Shown here one piece after another: positions 49,160 to 58,118 of a stretch of 64,000 nt of DNA (position 1 is its first letter; each line of letters starts with the position of its first letter). Source of the DNA: Io17-Chloro-G2 sp965226825 (GTDB lineage: Bacteria; Chloroflexota; Dehalococcoidia; Lucifugimonadales; UBA3495); NCBI GenBank assembly GCA_965226825.1, contig CBDDED010000003.1, forward strand, positions 2,728,001 through 2,792,000. Direction: 5' to 3'. Both the position numbers and the translations under genes were made by a program. Under the pieces are notes generated by a model. That model was not told the DNA's origin, ran no database searches, and worked only from the letters and a program-made list of their open reading frames with translations.

Positions 49160-50596
49160 TCCTGCAGGTCGCTGAAGGCACGGTGTTCCTGGGTGGGGTC
49201 ACTTCGGGCCGCCAACACCCATCTCTTCGGGCTCAAGCCATGTTCGATTGATGCCAGGTCTATGGAAGAATCGAGCAACCTCCGATGCTCACGGCCATTC
49301 ATTGATACGAAGGCATCGGCGTATACCTGCACACGCGGGTACCCCCTGGCCGAAAAATCGTCCGCAATAATGTGGGCAATCTCCAGCAGCATGTCCGGCT
49401 GGGTAGCAGCCCGCTCGGCCTGCAACGGCGTCAAGTACGCCTCCGGTTCAACCCTCCACGACCGGCCGCTTTCCGGCTCTCGGACCCGATACTCGACCAT
49501 TCCCGCCTTCTCGGTGACCAGGACGCGCCAGGAGAACCTATAGCCCTCTTCGTTCCAACGCACGTTGCCTGGGTAGAGATAATGCCGCAGCGGCACGGCC
49601 AATTGGAGCAGGAAAAAAGCGACTATGGCGATGGCCGCGACCCTGGGCAGCCACGACCGCGCCTCCCGGGCAACGGGTTGACCAGGCTCAGGAACGGTTC
49701 GCCGGCCAGCGGCTTTGCCTGCCGTCCGCACCCAAACGACCAGGCGCCTGGGCCAGTCGGGTGGAAAGAATATCAAAGCGCCGCCCAACATCAGCCACGG
49801 GAAAACGCCGATTTGCGGGAATAGCAGCCAGGTCAGCAGGTGGAACACGCCGGCCACCAGGAACGCCCACGTCCGCGTGCGCCCCCACATCAGCCACCCG
49901 ATGATAGTCAGGTCGAAAAAGGCCCCCGTCCAGCTCATGGCGTAGGCGACCCAGGGCTCGCCCATCAACGGCCCCACCAGCGGCAGGTCCGTGTGATGAT
50001 GCAGCCAGATGCGTAATGGCTGGGCCCCCAGAAGCCAGTCGGGGTTAAGCTTGGCGATGCCGGCGAACAGGTACACTACCGCCACCTGTCCTCGCAATAA
50101 CCATAGCGTTGCGATCGGAAGGGCATCCCAGGCGCTTACAGCGACCTCTTGACCGCGCCTCAAGGCTAACCAGCGATCTACCGACGCGGAACGGTGCAGC
50201 CGGAAGGAACACCATCAATAGACTGACCAGGGTGACCCAATAGTAATGGTTGAGATAGTTGGTCTTGTCGAGCAGCTCGACGTAGGTGAACCCCAGGAAG
50301 AAGGCCCGGGCGCACACCCGGTACCGGTATCCAGCTGCTATGCCCAGGGCAAAGACGCCCAGCAGGGCAAAGTGCAGGTGCATTCCCCAAGCGGGCCAAG
50401 GCTTCACCCACGCGAATCCCAGGTAAGTGAGGTGGTGGACCGGTTCGACGTAAAGTTCCGAGACCCAACCGTGGGCGAAAAATCGAAGAACCCCGGCGAC
50501 GCACACCAGCCCAAAGGCGATGCGGAACACGGCGGCCGAAGAGCCATCCACCGGCCTTCCCCCCGCCAGGACCAGTTGTCCCATGAACCGCGCCAT
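49156..50596 (-). pseudogene. HTTM-domain membrane protein (gamma-carboxylase-like), frameshifted
   Basis: The first frame, from ATG 50596, starts MARFMGQLVLAGGRPVDGSS, with FRIAFGLVCVAGVLRFFAHG and TNYLNHYYWVTLVSLLMVFL, the conserved K-T-N-Y-L-N-H-Y-Y motif of HTTM/vitamin K-dependent gamma-carboxylase proteins. At about 50192 an extra base shifts the frame; the second part, from HRSASVDRW through VAVVYLFAGIAKLNPDWLLG and beyond, covers the remaining membrane helices and soluble end. HTTM genes often follow imelysin/DUF1111 pairs, so it belongs to the same function. Confidence 0.8.
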
Positions 50597-50630
50597 CTTG
50601 ACCTGCCCCGAACCGGACTAAGAGCCTATC

Positions 50631-50800
50631 CTAATAACCCGGCGCCCTGCGAGCAATGAGGGCAAAAGCTAAATGAAGGAAGGCGATGTAGTTGTCCGGA
50701 GGCTTGTCCCAGCAGACCAGAATGCGCCCAAAGCGGTTCATCCACCTGTGAGCCCGTCCCACCACCCAGCGCTTGACCTTGATACGGGCCACCTTTTTCC
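50631..50800 (-). pseudogene. IS5-family transposase C-terminal remnant
   Basis: The minus frame reads RIKVKRWVVGRAHRWMNRFG, then RILVCWDKPPDNYIAFLHLA and FALIARRAPGY, a normal IS5-type C-terminus with R-W-V-V-x-R-x-x-x-W-x-N-x-x-R. The 5' part is absent; GAGCCTATCCTAATA next to the stop may be the IS end. Confidence 0.75.
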
Positions 50801-50939
50801 TAGCTTACTTTTACACGGGAGTCATTTGGCAAAGTAAGCCCGCCAATCCATATCCAAGGCGCACCTTGAGATTTCTTGATGATTCACTCGCTGGCCAAGA
50901 TAATGTCAACAGTTAGGGAGATACCAAGGGAGTATCGAC

Positions 50940-51149
50940 ATGGCTACCCCGGAAACGTTGGAAGAAATTGTCCAACACCAAGAGGCACGATTGAATTTGC
51001 TTGCCAGTATTGCGGGACGTCAGCTAAAACTGTTGGAGGAAGTACGACGGGATTCCCAGCAGACTCAACGCCTTTGGGTGAACTTATCCCGCAAGTTTGG
51101 CTGGTTGGATGATGGAGACTTGCCATCAGGCAATTCCCCCAATTCATAG
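50940..51149 (+). CDS. Small coiled-coil protein (69 aa)
   Basis: MATPETLEEIVQHQEARLNL, then LASIAGRQLKLLEEVRRDSQ and QTQRLWVNLSRKFGWLDDG: an amphipathic helix with heptad-like leucines, compatible with a coiled coil. A weak AAGGGAG lies upstream. A strong terminator follows 60 bp later. No family recognised. Confidence 0.55.
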   Translation: MATPETLEEIVQHQEARLNLLASIAGRQLKLLEEVRRDSQQTQRLWVNLSRKFGWLDDGDLPSGNSPNS

Positions 51150-51205
51150 CCTAAACGCTTGGCAGTTTACTCTGCGTCGCTTATCAACCTTCTATAAGCC
51201 ATAAC

Positions 51206-51237
51206 AAAACCCCGGGCCCAAAAAGCCCGGGGTTTTT
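51206..51237. terminator. Bidirectional Rho-independent terminator
   Basis: A 12-bp perfect stem, AAAACCCCGGGC (51206-51217) and GCCCGGGGTTTT (51225-51236), with a seven-base loop and T/A tracts on both sides. It ends the coiled-coil gene and, on the other strand, the cohesin gene. Confidence 0.9.
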
Positions 51238-51279
51238 GCTGCTATTCGGCATTTCCTGCCATCTCGTGGTTGATGATGG

Positions 51280-51990
51280 CTACTGGAAAACCAATGAAGG
51301 CGGGGCCAGCGACCCCTGGTCCACACCAAAGTGTCCGGGAGTCGGCTGGTGCAACGAGTCCAGATACGTAGACGCCCTATAGCTCGAAATGTCTTCCAAC
51401 ACCAGCGGGCTTTCGCTCTCGCCGCCTTCCAGGGTTTCGAACGAAAGCACGGCAATCGAGCCGTCGCCGGTGACGCCGGTGGGTTCGACGATCCCTACCC
51501 AGACGCGCCCATCAGACCTGAGGTTGGTTTCGATCAGGGCATCCGAGGCCAAAGTCCCCGGCTTTGCCGCCACGAATTTCAGGGTGTTCGGTTCGAATAC
51601 CAGTACGAACTCCAGGCTCCCCACGTCAGAAGCACCCTGCAGGAAAATAGGGACCTCCACCCGCGCTTCATCGAGTGCTTCAAGCCCCATGTTCTCCCCT
51701 ATATCGACTCTCGTGTCAGCCGCGACGGGGGTTGCGGGGACTGGAGTCGGCGCCGGGGTTGCAGACCGATTGCTTCTTGCCCTGGCCGGCGAGTGGGGCG
51801 GATATTCCTCTTGGCTGACACGTATCGAACGGTTCGGGTCCGGCGTGGGACCATCATCCCCGGTAACAACCCCTACCGCCAGCCAGCTTCCTACCACCAC
51901 CGCACACACTATTACGGGCGCCAGAAACCACTTGTAGCGTTCGCTGACAAAGGCTATGGCAACTTCAAGGTTGGCTCTTAGCTTCTCCAC
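51280..51990 (-). CDS. Membrane-anchored cohesin-domain protein
   Basis: A 236-residue protein. A membrane helix (WFLAPVIVCAVVVGSWLAVG, about 20-40) is followed by a P/T/S-rich linker (about 45-95) and a cohesin-type beta-sandwich: LEALDEARVEVPIFLQGASD, then VGSLEFVLVFEPNTLKFVAA and DGSIAVLSFETL. The GTG start at 51990 is chosen for the GGGAGG site inside the preceding gene's end; the longer frame lacks one. It starts one base after the stop of the large PPC/dockerin gene, so it is co-transcribed. A cohesin on the cell membrane next to a dockerin-carrying protein suggests surface assembly. Confidence 0.75.
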   Translation of the reverse strand: MEKLRANLEVAIAFVSERYKWFLAPVIVCAVVVGSWLAVGVVTGDDGPTPDPNRSIRVSQEEYPPHSPARARSNRSATPAPTPVPATPVAADTRVDIGENMGLEALDEARVEVPIFLQGASDVGSLEFVLVFEPNTLKFVAAKPGTLASDALIETNLRSDGRVWVGIVEPTGVTGDGSIAVLSFETLEGGESESPLVLEDISSYRASTYLDSLHQPTPGHFGVDQGSLAPPSLVFQ

Positions 51991-51991
51991 C

Positions 51992-54900
51992 CTAGACCTC
52001 CCGACCCCGGCCGGCCATGACCAGAATTTCCCTGGCGTCGTCAACAGTAACCGTGCCGTCGCCGTCCAGGTCCAACGCCAAATCAACCTCGTTCAAACCG
52101 GTAGCCATCCTCATGGCGATCAACGCATCCAGGGCCGACACCGTACCATCGCCGTTGCCGTCACCCGCAATCCGGGCGCCAATTGAGAGTTGCCCGTCGG
52201 CCAGCGCCATCGAAACCACCTTGCCGTCAGAGTCGGCGGCCAAACCCAAGGTGAACTTCAACGGGCTGGAGCTATCCACGTCACCGACGGCCCGGAAGAC
52301 CGCCACCGCGACCGATCCGGAGCCGCTTACCGGCTCACTTGAAGAAAAACCGAACCGGACGACGCCGGGGTCTTGGGCGCGGTAGTTAAAATCGCCAGGC
52401 GCCAGCAGGGAGCCTGATTCAACACCCGCAAACTCAAAAACATCCGGGTCATACAACAGGCTGAACCCAAGGCCGGTGATATTCGAGGCGCCGGTCAACA
52501 ATATGGGCGCACGTACGGAACTCCCCGGCAGAGCCACCCTGCTGGCGACCGCCAGGGAGATTTCCGGAATGACCGCGGTTGTTTCGCTGGTCAGCGTCGG
52601 AATCGCTGCAATGGTGGGTGAGAATTCGTCCAGCGTTACGGTGAGTTCATACTTGGTGACGTCGGCGACTGTCTCGGGCCCCCCCGATATGACGACGTAG
52701 TATTTGCCTGTCGCCGGAGCGGTGACCAAGAGGGTGTCAACGGCATCCTGGTTGGTTTCAGAGTATGACGCCGTGGGATTGATCACCGAAAACCGGGCGG
52801 GTTGCCCGGCTAGCGAGTGCACCCGTACAAGGTAGTTTGCCCCCTGTTTACTGTCGAAAGCAAAGGCGTCTGTGTCGGCAGCGGGGCTGATAGCGCCAGG
52901 CACGATGCTGCCGATTTCAATCTTGGAAGCGCTGGTCAACTCACCTGGGTGCCGGTCGATCACCGAAGCATCAGCAGTTACAGTCAAATAGTAGGTCCCG
53001 ACCGGGTCGGCCAACTGGGGAGCCCTGGAGATTGTGACGACGTACTCCGCGTTGTTGGGCGACAGCCACTTTACCGAGGAGTCCTCTCCATAGTTCGAAG
53101 CCACAATCAAATGGGCCGTTCGGGACTCGGCAACCGAAAGACTTACCGTTTTCGCTGTCCCATAGGCCAGATCAAACGTGTACAGGACTCCAGGGGTTGC
53201 TCGGAAATAAAACCGGTCCAGGTCTTCAGCCGGACTTATAGCGCCGGTCGTTCGTGACCCCATCCGGACCAGCGTGGCCTCTTTGATCGCATCACCGTGC
53301 CGGTCTTCGGTGATCTCCAGTCCCGTGATTTCCAAAATGTAGGTGCGCGGCAACTCGTTTTCGCCGGTTATGGCCGAGACCGCCACAAAGTAGTTTCCAT
53401 CCCTGGGCGCGGACCAGGACAGGCTTGAACGTTGGTTTTCATTGCTGGTTGCGAGCGTTCCATCCGAGTTGAAGATAGAGAAGTCAACAACGGCCTCCGG
53501 GCCCGTGTCCACGTGGTATACCACGCCTCTCCTCGCCTCGAACTGGAAAAAGTCACGGTCATCTCTAGGGCTCAATGCGCCCGGGTAGGCCGTGTTCAAA
53601 TCGATTCGGGCGGCTCTTTCCCGGGTTTCGCCGTGTATGTCCTGATAGGATGTGTCGGCCTTGACCACCACGGAGTAATTGCCGACCGGGGTCCCTGAGC
53701 CTCCGGGGTTGGAGACGACCACGTGATAGTTGTAGTTTGCCGGCGCAACCCAGACGAGACGGTTGCCTTGGCCGCTGTTGGAAACTTCCACCCGGTCGGT
53801 GGCGCCGGTCACGACAATTTGTAGGGCGGTGGCAGAACCCGGATCGACCGTGATGTCGTATACAACGCCCCGTGCGCCGCTGAAAGAGAAATAGTCCTGG
53901 TCGCCCGCAGGGTTGATGGAACCCTGCTGGGGAATGCCCATTGTCAACCGGGTCGCGCCGGTGCGTTGGTCGCTGTGCCGGTCTATCAGGGAAACATCGG
54001 CATTGACAATGAGGGAGTAGCGGCCCAACGCGTCAGCGCCGCCGGGCGCGGCGGTGAACACCACGTAATAGACGCTGTTTTTGGGAGCGGTCCACTCCAG
54101 GGTAGCGCCGGGTCCCGAAATCGAGCCTTCCGCTTTGTTCAAAGAACCAACCAGGGACATGGAAACGCCGGCCGCCGCTTCCGGGCCGATCCTGAAATCA
54201 TACTTGGTGCCCTTTTTTGCTTGGAAATAGAAGAAGTCCTGGTCGTCGGCCGGGCTGATTGACCCGGCGTGCGGCGTGCCGAAATGCACCAGGGTAGCCC
54301 CGGTTTTTCCATTGGGGTGCCGGTCCTCCAGAGTTCGGTCGGCCGATGCTTCGAAAACGTAGGCGCCCACCGGCGAGCGCTCCAATGGCGAAGCCTGCAC
54401 CACCGCGTAGTGGTCTCCCGGTGCGCCGGCAACCCAGCTAAGCGAAGACCCCAAGCCCCGGTTGCTGACGATGATTGCGCCGTTGGCGTTTTGCACGGAA
54501 ATCATGGCGGCAATTCCCGTAGCCATCCTCGCGTTAAAAACGTATTTGACGCCCCGAGCTGCCTCGAAAGAGAAAAAGTCAGCGTCCTCCGCCGGGCTGA
54601 TGGCGCCTTCGATCCCGGAGCCAATGATAAGGGGAGAAGCGTTGGACCGGCGGGAGCCATGCCTGTCTTCCAGGGTTGGGTCCTCCCTGACCTCAAGGAT
54701 ATAAAAGCCGGGACCTCTAACCAGGTCCGTCCCCGAAATAACCACGTAGTACGTCCCTCTATTCGGCGCAATCCAGTCCACGGTCGAATCGACGCCATTG
54801 TTGGCCGCCACTACTTCATGAGGCACCGCCACTATGCCGGACCTGGTCTCCACGGATACGGCCAGGCCGTCCAGGCCGTCCAGCTTTGTCGAAATTTGGT

Positions 54901-55543
54901 ATGCGACGCCCCGTTTGGCGTCCAGGGAGAAAACGTCACGGTCGTAGTCGGTCTTGACGCTTTTGGCGCCCATCGGCCGATCGAGCCAGGGGCTGATCGA
55001 CTCCGAGTACTGGCTGCCAAGGGCCAGGGGTGTTGCTTCGTTAACGGTTTCACCATGCTGGTCTTGGTAGAACGTGTCTGCGTTGGCGCTCAGGGCATAG
55101 TCGCCCAAGAGAAACCGGCCTACACCCGGCGCCCTAACGCCAATGACTCCCAAAAAGTATGTGCCAGTTGTGGGAGCCACCCATTCCAACTGTTTATTGC
55201 CGCCAACCCATGACGCACTCTGGCTTTCAGCCTCACCAAATTTTCTATCCGCGGGGTGAAGGATCTTGAACTCAGCGTCGTCAAGCGTACCCAGGTCGAG
55301 GGTTAAAGTGTATTTGGTTCCCCGCAGGGTCTTGAATTTGAAATAGTCGTTGTCGCCGAGACCCTTCTGCTCGATGGTTCCGGAAACCGGTGCCGAGCCG
55401 ATTTCCAACAGGGTTGCTCGACTGCGAAAATCGCTGTGGTCGTCTTCCGCTCGGACCGTTGAGAGCGAAGCGGAGTAGAAGAAAGCTCCACTTAACAGCA
55501 GGATGAGCCCGCCCACACCTATCAGCACCGCCGTCAATCTCAT
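51992..55543 (-). CDS. Large secreted protein: eight PPC-like repeats, cohesin-type domain, dockerin
   Basis: An 1183-residue surface protein. A signal peptide (MRLTAVLIGVGGLILLLSGA, cleaved near residue 32) is followed by eight repeats of about 120 residues, each opening with D-x-H-x-x-x-x-x-x-A-T/S-x-L and containing S-I-S-P-A-x-D-x-D-F-F-x-F-x-A-x-x-G-x-x-Y. These resemble bacterial pre-peptidase C-terminal (PPC) beta-sandwich domains. A cohesin-like domain (about 1000-1130) and a dockerin-like pair of calcium loops (GDGNGDGTVSALDALIAMRM, then LDLDGDGTVTVDDAREILVM) end the protein. A good GAGGGGAAG site precedes the ATG. Confidence 0.8.
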   Translation of the reverse strand: MRLTAVLIGVGGLILLLSGAFFYSASLSTVRAEDDHSDFRSRATLLEIGSAPVSGTIEQKGLGDNDYFKFKTLRGTKYTLTLDLGTLDDAEFKILHPADRKFGEAESQSASWVGGNKQLEWVAPTTGTYFLGVIGVRAPGVGRFLLGDYALSANADTFYQDQHGETVNEATPLALGSQYSESISPWLDRPMGAKSVKTDYDRDVFSLDAKRGVAYQISTKLDGLDGLAVSVETRSGIVAVPHEVVAANNGVDSTVDWIAPNRGTYYVVISGTDLVRGPGFYILEVREDPTLEDRHGSRRSNASPLIIGSGIEGAISPAEDADFFSFEAARGVKYVFNARMATGIAAMISVQNANGAIIVSNRGLGSSLSWVAGAPGDHYAVVQASPLERSPVGAYVFEASADRTLEDRHPNGKTGATLVHFGTPHAGSISPADDQDFFYFQAKKGTKYDFRIGPEAAAGVSMSLVGSLNKAEGSISGPGATLEWTAPKNSVYYVVFTAAPGGADALGRYSLIVNADVSLIDRHSDQRTGATRLTMGIPQQGSINPAGDQDYFSFSGARGVVYDITVDPGSATALQIVVTGATDRVEVSNSGQGNRLVWVAPANYNYHVVVSNPGGSGTPVGNYSVVVKADTSYQDIHGETRERAARIDLNTAYPGALSPRDDRDFFQFEARRGVVYHVDTGPEAVVDFSIFNSDGTLATSNENQRSSLSWSAPRDGNYFVAVSAITGENELPRTYILEITGLEITEDRHGDAIKEATLVRMGSRTTGAISPAEDLDRFYFRATPGVLYTFDLAYGTAKTVSLSVAESRTAHLIVASNYGEDSSVKWLSPNNAEYVVTISRAPQLADPVGTYYLTVTADASVIDRHPGELTSASKIEIGSIVPGAISPAADTDAFAFDSKQGANYLVRVHSLAGQPARFSVINPTASYSETNQDAVDTLLVTAPATGKYYVVISGGPETVADVTKYELTVTLDEFSPTIAAIPTLTSETTAVIPEISLAVASRVALPGSSVRAPILLTGASNITGLGFSLLYDPDVFEFAGVESGSLLAPGDFNYRAQDPGVVRFGFSSSEPVSGSGSVAVAVFRAVGDVDSSSPLKFTLGLAADSDGKVVSMALADGQLSIGARIAGDGNGDGTVSALDALIAMRMATGLNEVDLALDLDGDGTVTVDDAREILVMAGRGREV

Positions 55544-55949
55544 CTTCCCCTCTCTTTCCCAAGGAATCCGCCCCAGGTAGGTCCCTGCGGGCGGCTATCA
55601 AAACCCGCACCCTTCAGTGCCCGCACCCATCAGTGAAGGATGCCGAGCGAAAAGCAGGCCAATCAACAATGCACAAGCCTGCCGCTTTACCGAGTTTTAA
55701 ATCATTCTATGATTAAACATAATATATTTTCAAGTAAAATGAGTTGGGGTATTGTTGACTTTACGGCCTCTGCCCATCTTCCCAAGCCAGCCAACCACTG
55801 GCCAACCACATTCCAACTCCTCCGCCACAACAACCAAGAATCCCCCGCTGCCTCACCCTCCAGGATTCCCGTCGCAACAGGAATCCCGAGTCCTTTCGAC
55901 CAGGCAGTTGCCGGAAGGCAGGAATGGTCCGCGTGCGGCGACCGTTTAC
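55544..55949. other. Intergenic region, no gene recognised
   Basis: Divergent promoters of the large surface protein and rpsU must lie here. An AT-rich stretch (about 55700-55745) is the likeliest control region for the minus-strand gene. Confidence 0.5.
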
Positions 55950-55978
55950 TTGAACGGCCGTGGTCCTTGTGGTACATT
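55950..55978 (+). promoter_or_regulatory. Promoter of rpsU
   Basis: TTGAAC (55950-55955), 17-bp spacer, TACATT (55973-55978). Confidence 0.6.
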
Positions 55979-55993
55979 GGGCTTTAACCATCG

Positions 55994-56015
55994 CGGTCCG
56001 ATTTATCGGGGACCG
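55994..56015 (+). other. Hairpin in the rpsU 5' leader
   Basis: CGGTCC (55994-55999) pairs with GGACCG (56010-56015), with extra inner pairing (CGA/TCG). It lies between the promoter and the ribosome-binding site and may be a translational control element. Confidence 0.5.
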
Positions 56016-56046
56016 ACGCAAATAGTCTGCTCAGAGGGAAGGCTCA

Positions 56047-56235
56047 ATGGCCTACGTAACACCTAGAGAAGGCGAAAACCCGGAAAGTTTGGTCAACCGT
56101 TTCCGGGCTTCAGTGCAGCACTCCGGGATCTTGCGGGAATTGAAAGACCGCCGGTTCTTCCGGTCAAAGGCCCAGAAAGAAAGGTTGGCAGCCCAGCGGG
56201 CGGCGCGGCGCCGTCGACGGCAAAGCCGCCGCTAA
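56047..56235 (+). CDS. rpsU: 30S ribosomal protein bS21
   Basis: A 62-residue basic protein. V-T-P-R-E-G-E-N-P-E-S-L-V-N-R-F-R-x-x-V-x-x-S-G-I-L-R-E-L-K-x-R-R-F-F is the bS21 family pattern; the C-terminus is arginine-rich as usual. bS21 sits at the mRNA exit/platform of the 30S subunit and helps initiation. Length fits the family. GAGGGAAGG precedes the ATG. It is a single-gene unit between its own promoter and a terminator. Confidence 0.92.
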   Translation: MAYVTPREGENPESLVNRFRASVQHSGILRELKDRRFFRSKAQKERLAAQRAARRRRRQSRR

Positions 56236-56267
56236 CCCCAGCCCCATATAAATATGCCCCTCATGCA

Positions 56268-56303
56268 AAAAAGCCTGCCGTAATTGGCAGGCTTTCCTTT
56301 TTT
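56268..56303 (+). terminator. Rho-independent terminator after rpsU
   Basis: Stem AAGCCTGCC (56271-56279) / GGCAGGCTT (56286-56294), followed by a T-rich tail. Confidence 0.85.
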
Positions 56304-56428
56304 TGTTCTTCGTTTAACCCGGCCCCACCACATTTGCGGAGCCGGGTTTCGCCGTCCTCGTCGGATGAATCACACCGCCGATTTTGGCGCTGAGTTTCGA
56401 TCAATCCAAGCCGGGCAATCTGCGGGAA

Positions 56429-57646
56429 CTAGACGGTCAGTTCCAGGATGTAAAGACCGCCCTTGACCCGGTCGATGGCATAGATGATCCGGTTTTCGTC
56501 AACGTAAACGTCGTTCAAAGCGTTGAAGTCGCCGCCATCGGGGATTGGCGGCACGAAATAGGCAATTTCTTTGGGTTCCAAAGCGTTCGTGGTGTCGTGA
56601 ACGCGAATGCCGGAATTGAAATACGCGCCGAAAACCAGGTTGTTGGATTTGAAGGAAGTGGCCACCGGGTCGTTTTCGTGGATGTTGTGGGCCCCAAAAC
56701 GGCCGGGTCGGGCGCAGAAATCGTCCTTATCGGCCATCGGCAAACTGCCGATCATGATGGGCTTAGACTCCATCCTAACGTCCATCAGCCACACCAGCTT
56801 GGGATAGTCTTCGCAGGTGTCCGAACCCACCGCCTCTTCGCTCACCACCAAAAGGTCCCGGTCGAAAATTGGCAGCACCGTGTGGGTGAAACCGGGGAAG
56901 GGCGGGTGGTAGTCCACCTGGGAAATCATTTTCGGGCGGGACTTATCGGCCACGTCCAGAATGATGACCCCCGAGTCGATCCATCCCAGGTATGCCCGGT
57001 CGGGGCGCTCCGGATACACGTTGGTATTGTGAACGCGGTGGCCCACGTCAAACTGGGGATGCCGCTCCGGCTCAGGGTCCGGGTCGTTCTCGCGAACCCC
57101 CGGCACCCACCAACGGCCCGCCTCCACCGGCCGGCTGGGGTCCTTCACGTCCACAATCATGTAAAACTGGTCGTCCTTCTGGTTGCGGGGCTGGAAATCT
57201 CCCGCGCCGGTGGACAGGTGGGCATACTCTCCGTCAACCCACCATAAGCAGTGGACTCCTCTGGAGTAAGGACCCGAGTTGTCCAGGAACGCGCTTTGCT
57301 TGGGGTTGGTGGGGTCGCTTACGTCGAAAACCGCCATGCCCGCGCCTTCTTGTCCCGGCCTCTGTGTCTGGTAGGCCACTAGCATGGTGTCTCCCACCAC
57401 CGCCAGGGAGTTGGACCGCACGTGGGCATACGGAAGCTCCGTCTGAGCCACCATCCTTGGGTTTGCGATGTCGGTCACGTCGACGGCGGTGGCGTCTTTG
57501 GGACCGCTCTCGTGGGCGATCCACAAAATCCGGCGGCCGTTGGACGCCTGTTGCAGCGACATTCCCTCGCCCCCATTGCCGAATCCATTCAGGTCGCTGT
57601 GGGCGATCAGCCTCATGTTATGAATTTCTTGCGTATTAGTAGACAT
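56429..57646 (-). CDS. LVIVD-repeat beta-propeller protein
   Basis: A 405-residue protein made of LVIVD-type repeats such as ATAVDVTDIANPRMVAQTEL, GMAVFDVSDPTNPKQSAFLD, MIVDVKDPSRPVEAGRWWVP and VIILDVADKSRPKMISQVDY, i.e. a beta-propeller. Proteins of this kind are usually surface or periplasmic and of unknown function; no signal peptide is seen here, so the location is uncertain. The ATG 57646 (MSTNTQEIHNMRLIAHSDLN) is preferred over 57757 since the extra 37 residues are not protein-like; AGGGGG lies just upstream. It is divergent from the sulfite reductase operon. Confidence 0.75.
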   Translation of the reverse strand: MSTNTQEIHNMRLIAHSDLNGFGNGGEGMSLQQASNGRRILWIAHESGPKDATAVDVTDIANPRMVAQTELPYAHVRSNSLAVVGDTMLVAYQTQRPGQEGAGMAVFDVSDPTNPKQSAFLDNSGPYSRGVHCLWWVDGEYAHLSTGAGDFQPRNQKDDQFYMIVDVKDPSRPVEAGRWWVPGVRENDPDPEPERHPQFDVGHRVHNTNVYPERPDRAYLGWIDSGVIILDVADKSRPKMISQVDYHPPFPGFTHTVLPIFDRDLLVVSEEAVGSDTCEDYPKLVWLMDVRMESKPIMIGSLPMADKDDFCARPGRFGAHNIHENDPVATSFKSNNLVFGAYFNSGIRVHDTTNALEPKEIAYFVPPIPDGGDFNALNDVYVDENRIIYAIDRVKGGLYILELTV

Positions 57647-57947
57647 ATGCCCCCTATGGGTATCTTTTTCGGTTCCACGGCTCATCGATGCATAGCAAAG
57701 CAGGGCCAGTCGGTAATATAACATAGGCAGACCGGGTGACAGAGACCGTTGGACCAATCGGGCAAGGGCATATCTCTACCCCGTCTTGCTCCCCAGCGGG
57801 ATCCCAGAGCCCTGCGTGTGCATCGGGACGTGGGTATTCAAAAAAGGTCCTTCACTCGCGCTCCCTAGATTCCGTTCGCTACAGGAGGGCCGGGGGTTCG
57901 GGGATCTGATGACAAACGAATAGCCTAAGTGAGGCCATTCCGAGTTG
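57647..57947. other. Divergent intergenic region
   Basis: No gene. It holds the control regions of the LVIVD gene and of the reductase operon. Confidence 0.5.
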
Positions 57948-57976
57948 TTGACATGGAATAAAGTGGGGAATACACT
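57948..57976 (+). promoter_or_regulatory. Promoter of the sulfite/nitrite reductase operon
   Basis: Perfect -35 TTGACA (57948-57953), 17-bp spacer, TACACT (57971-57976). Transcription should start around 57983-57986, at the leader-peptide ATG. Confidence 0.75.
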
Positions 57977-57985
57977 GTCAGCTAA

Positions 57986-58036
57986 ATGGTTATGGTTGAA
58001 GCGCCAGCTTGCACTTGTACCTGTCCGCCCACATAG
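57986..58036 (+). CDS. Cys-rich leader peptide (candidate attenuator)
   Basis: A 16-codon ORF, MVMVEAPACTCTCPPT, whose ATG lies nine bases after the -10 box, so the message is probably leaderless. Codons 9, 11 and 13 are Cys (TGC, TGT, TGT). The last codons and the stop lie inside a terminator-like hairpin. Its position in front of a sulfite/nitrite reductase gene suggests that ribosome behaviour at Cys codons senses cysteinyl-tRNA supply. Comparable Cys-rich, often leaderless, leader peptides are known upstream of sulfur-assimilation genes in mycobacteria; that this one works alike is inference. Confidence 0.6.
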   Translation: MVMVEAPACTCTCPPT

Positions 58037-58050
58037 GGGCGGAGATTTTT
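58024..58050 (+). terminator. First terminator-like hairpin in the reductase leader
   Basis: TCCGCCC (58024-58030) pairs with GGGCGGA (58037-58043); the loop is ACATAG and contains the leader-peptide stop. GATTTTTTG follows. It lies downstream of the promoter and upstream of the gene, so it can attenuate. Confidence 0.7.
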
Positions 58051-58083
58051 TGCCAATTAGGCAACAGCTTCACCGCATCTTGC

Positions 58084-58118
58084 GCCCATTGAGTCCATTG
58101 AAAGCAATGGGCTTTTTT
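58084..58118 (+). terminator. Second terminator-like hairpin in the reductase leader
   Basis: GCCCATTG (58084-58091) pairs with CAATGGGC (58105-58112), followed by six T's. A competing left arm CCATTG (58095-58100) can instead pair with CAATGG over an AAAG loop, giving two mutually exclusive structures. Confidence 0.65.
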
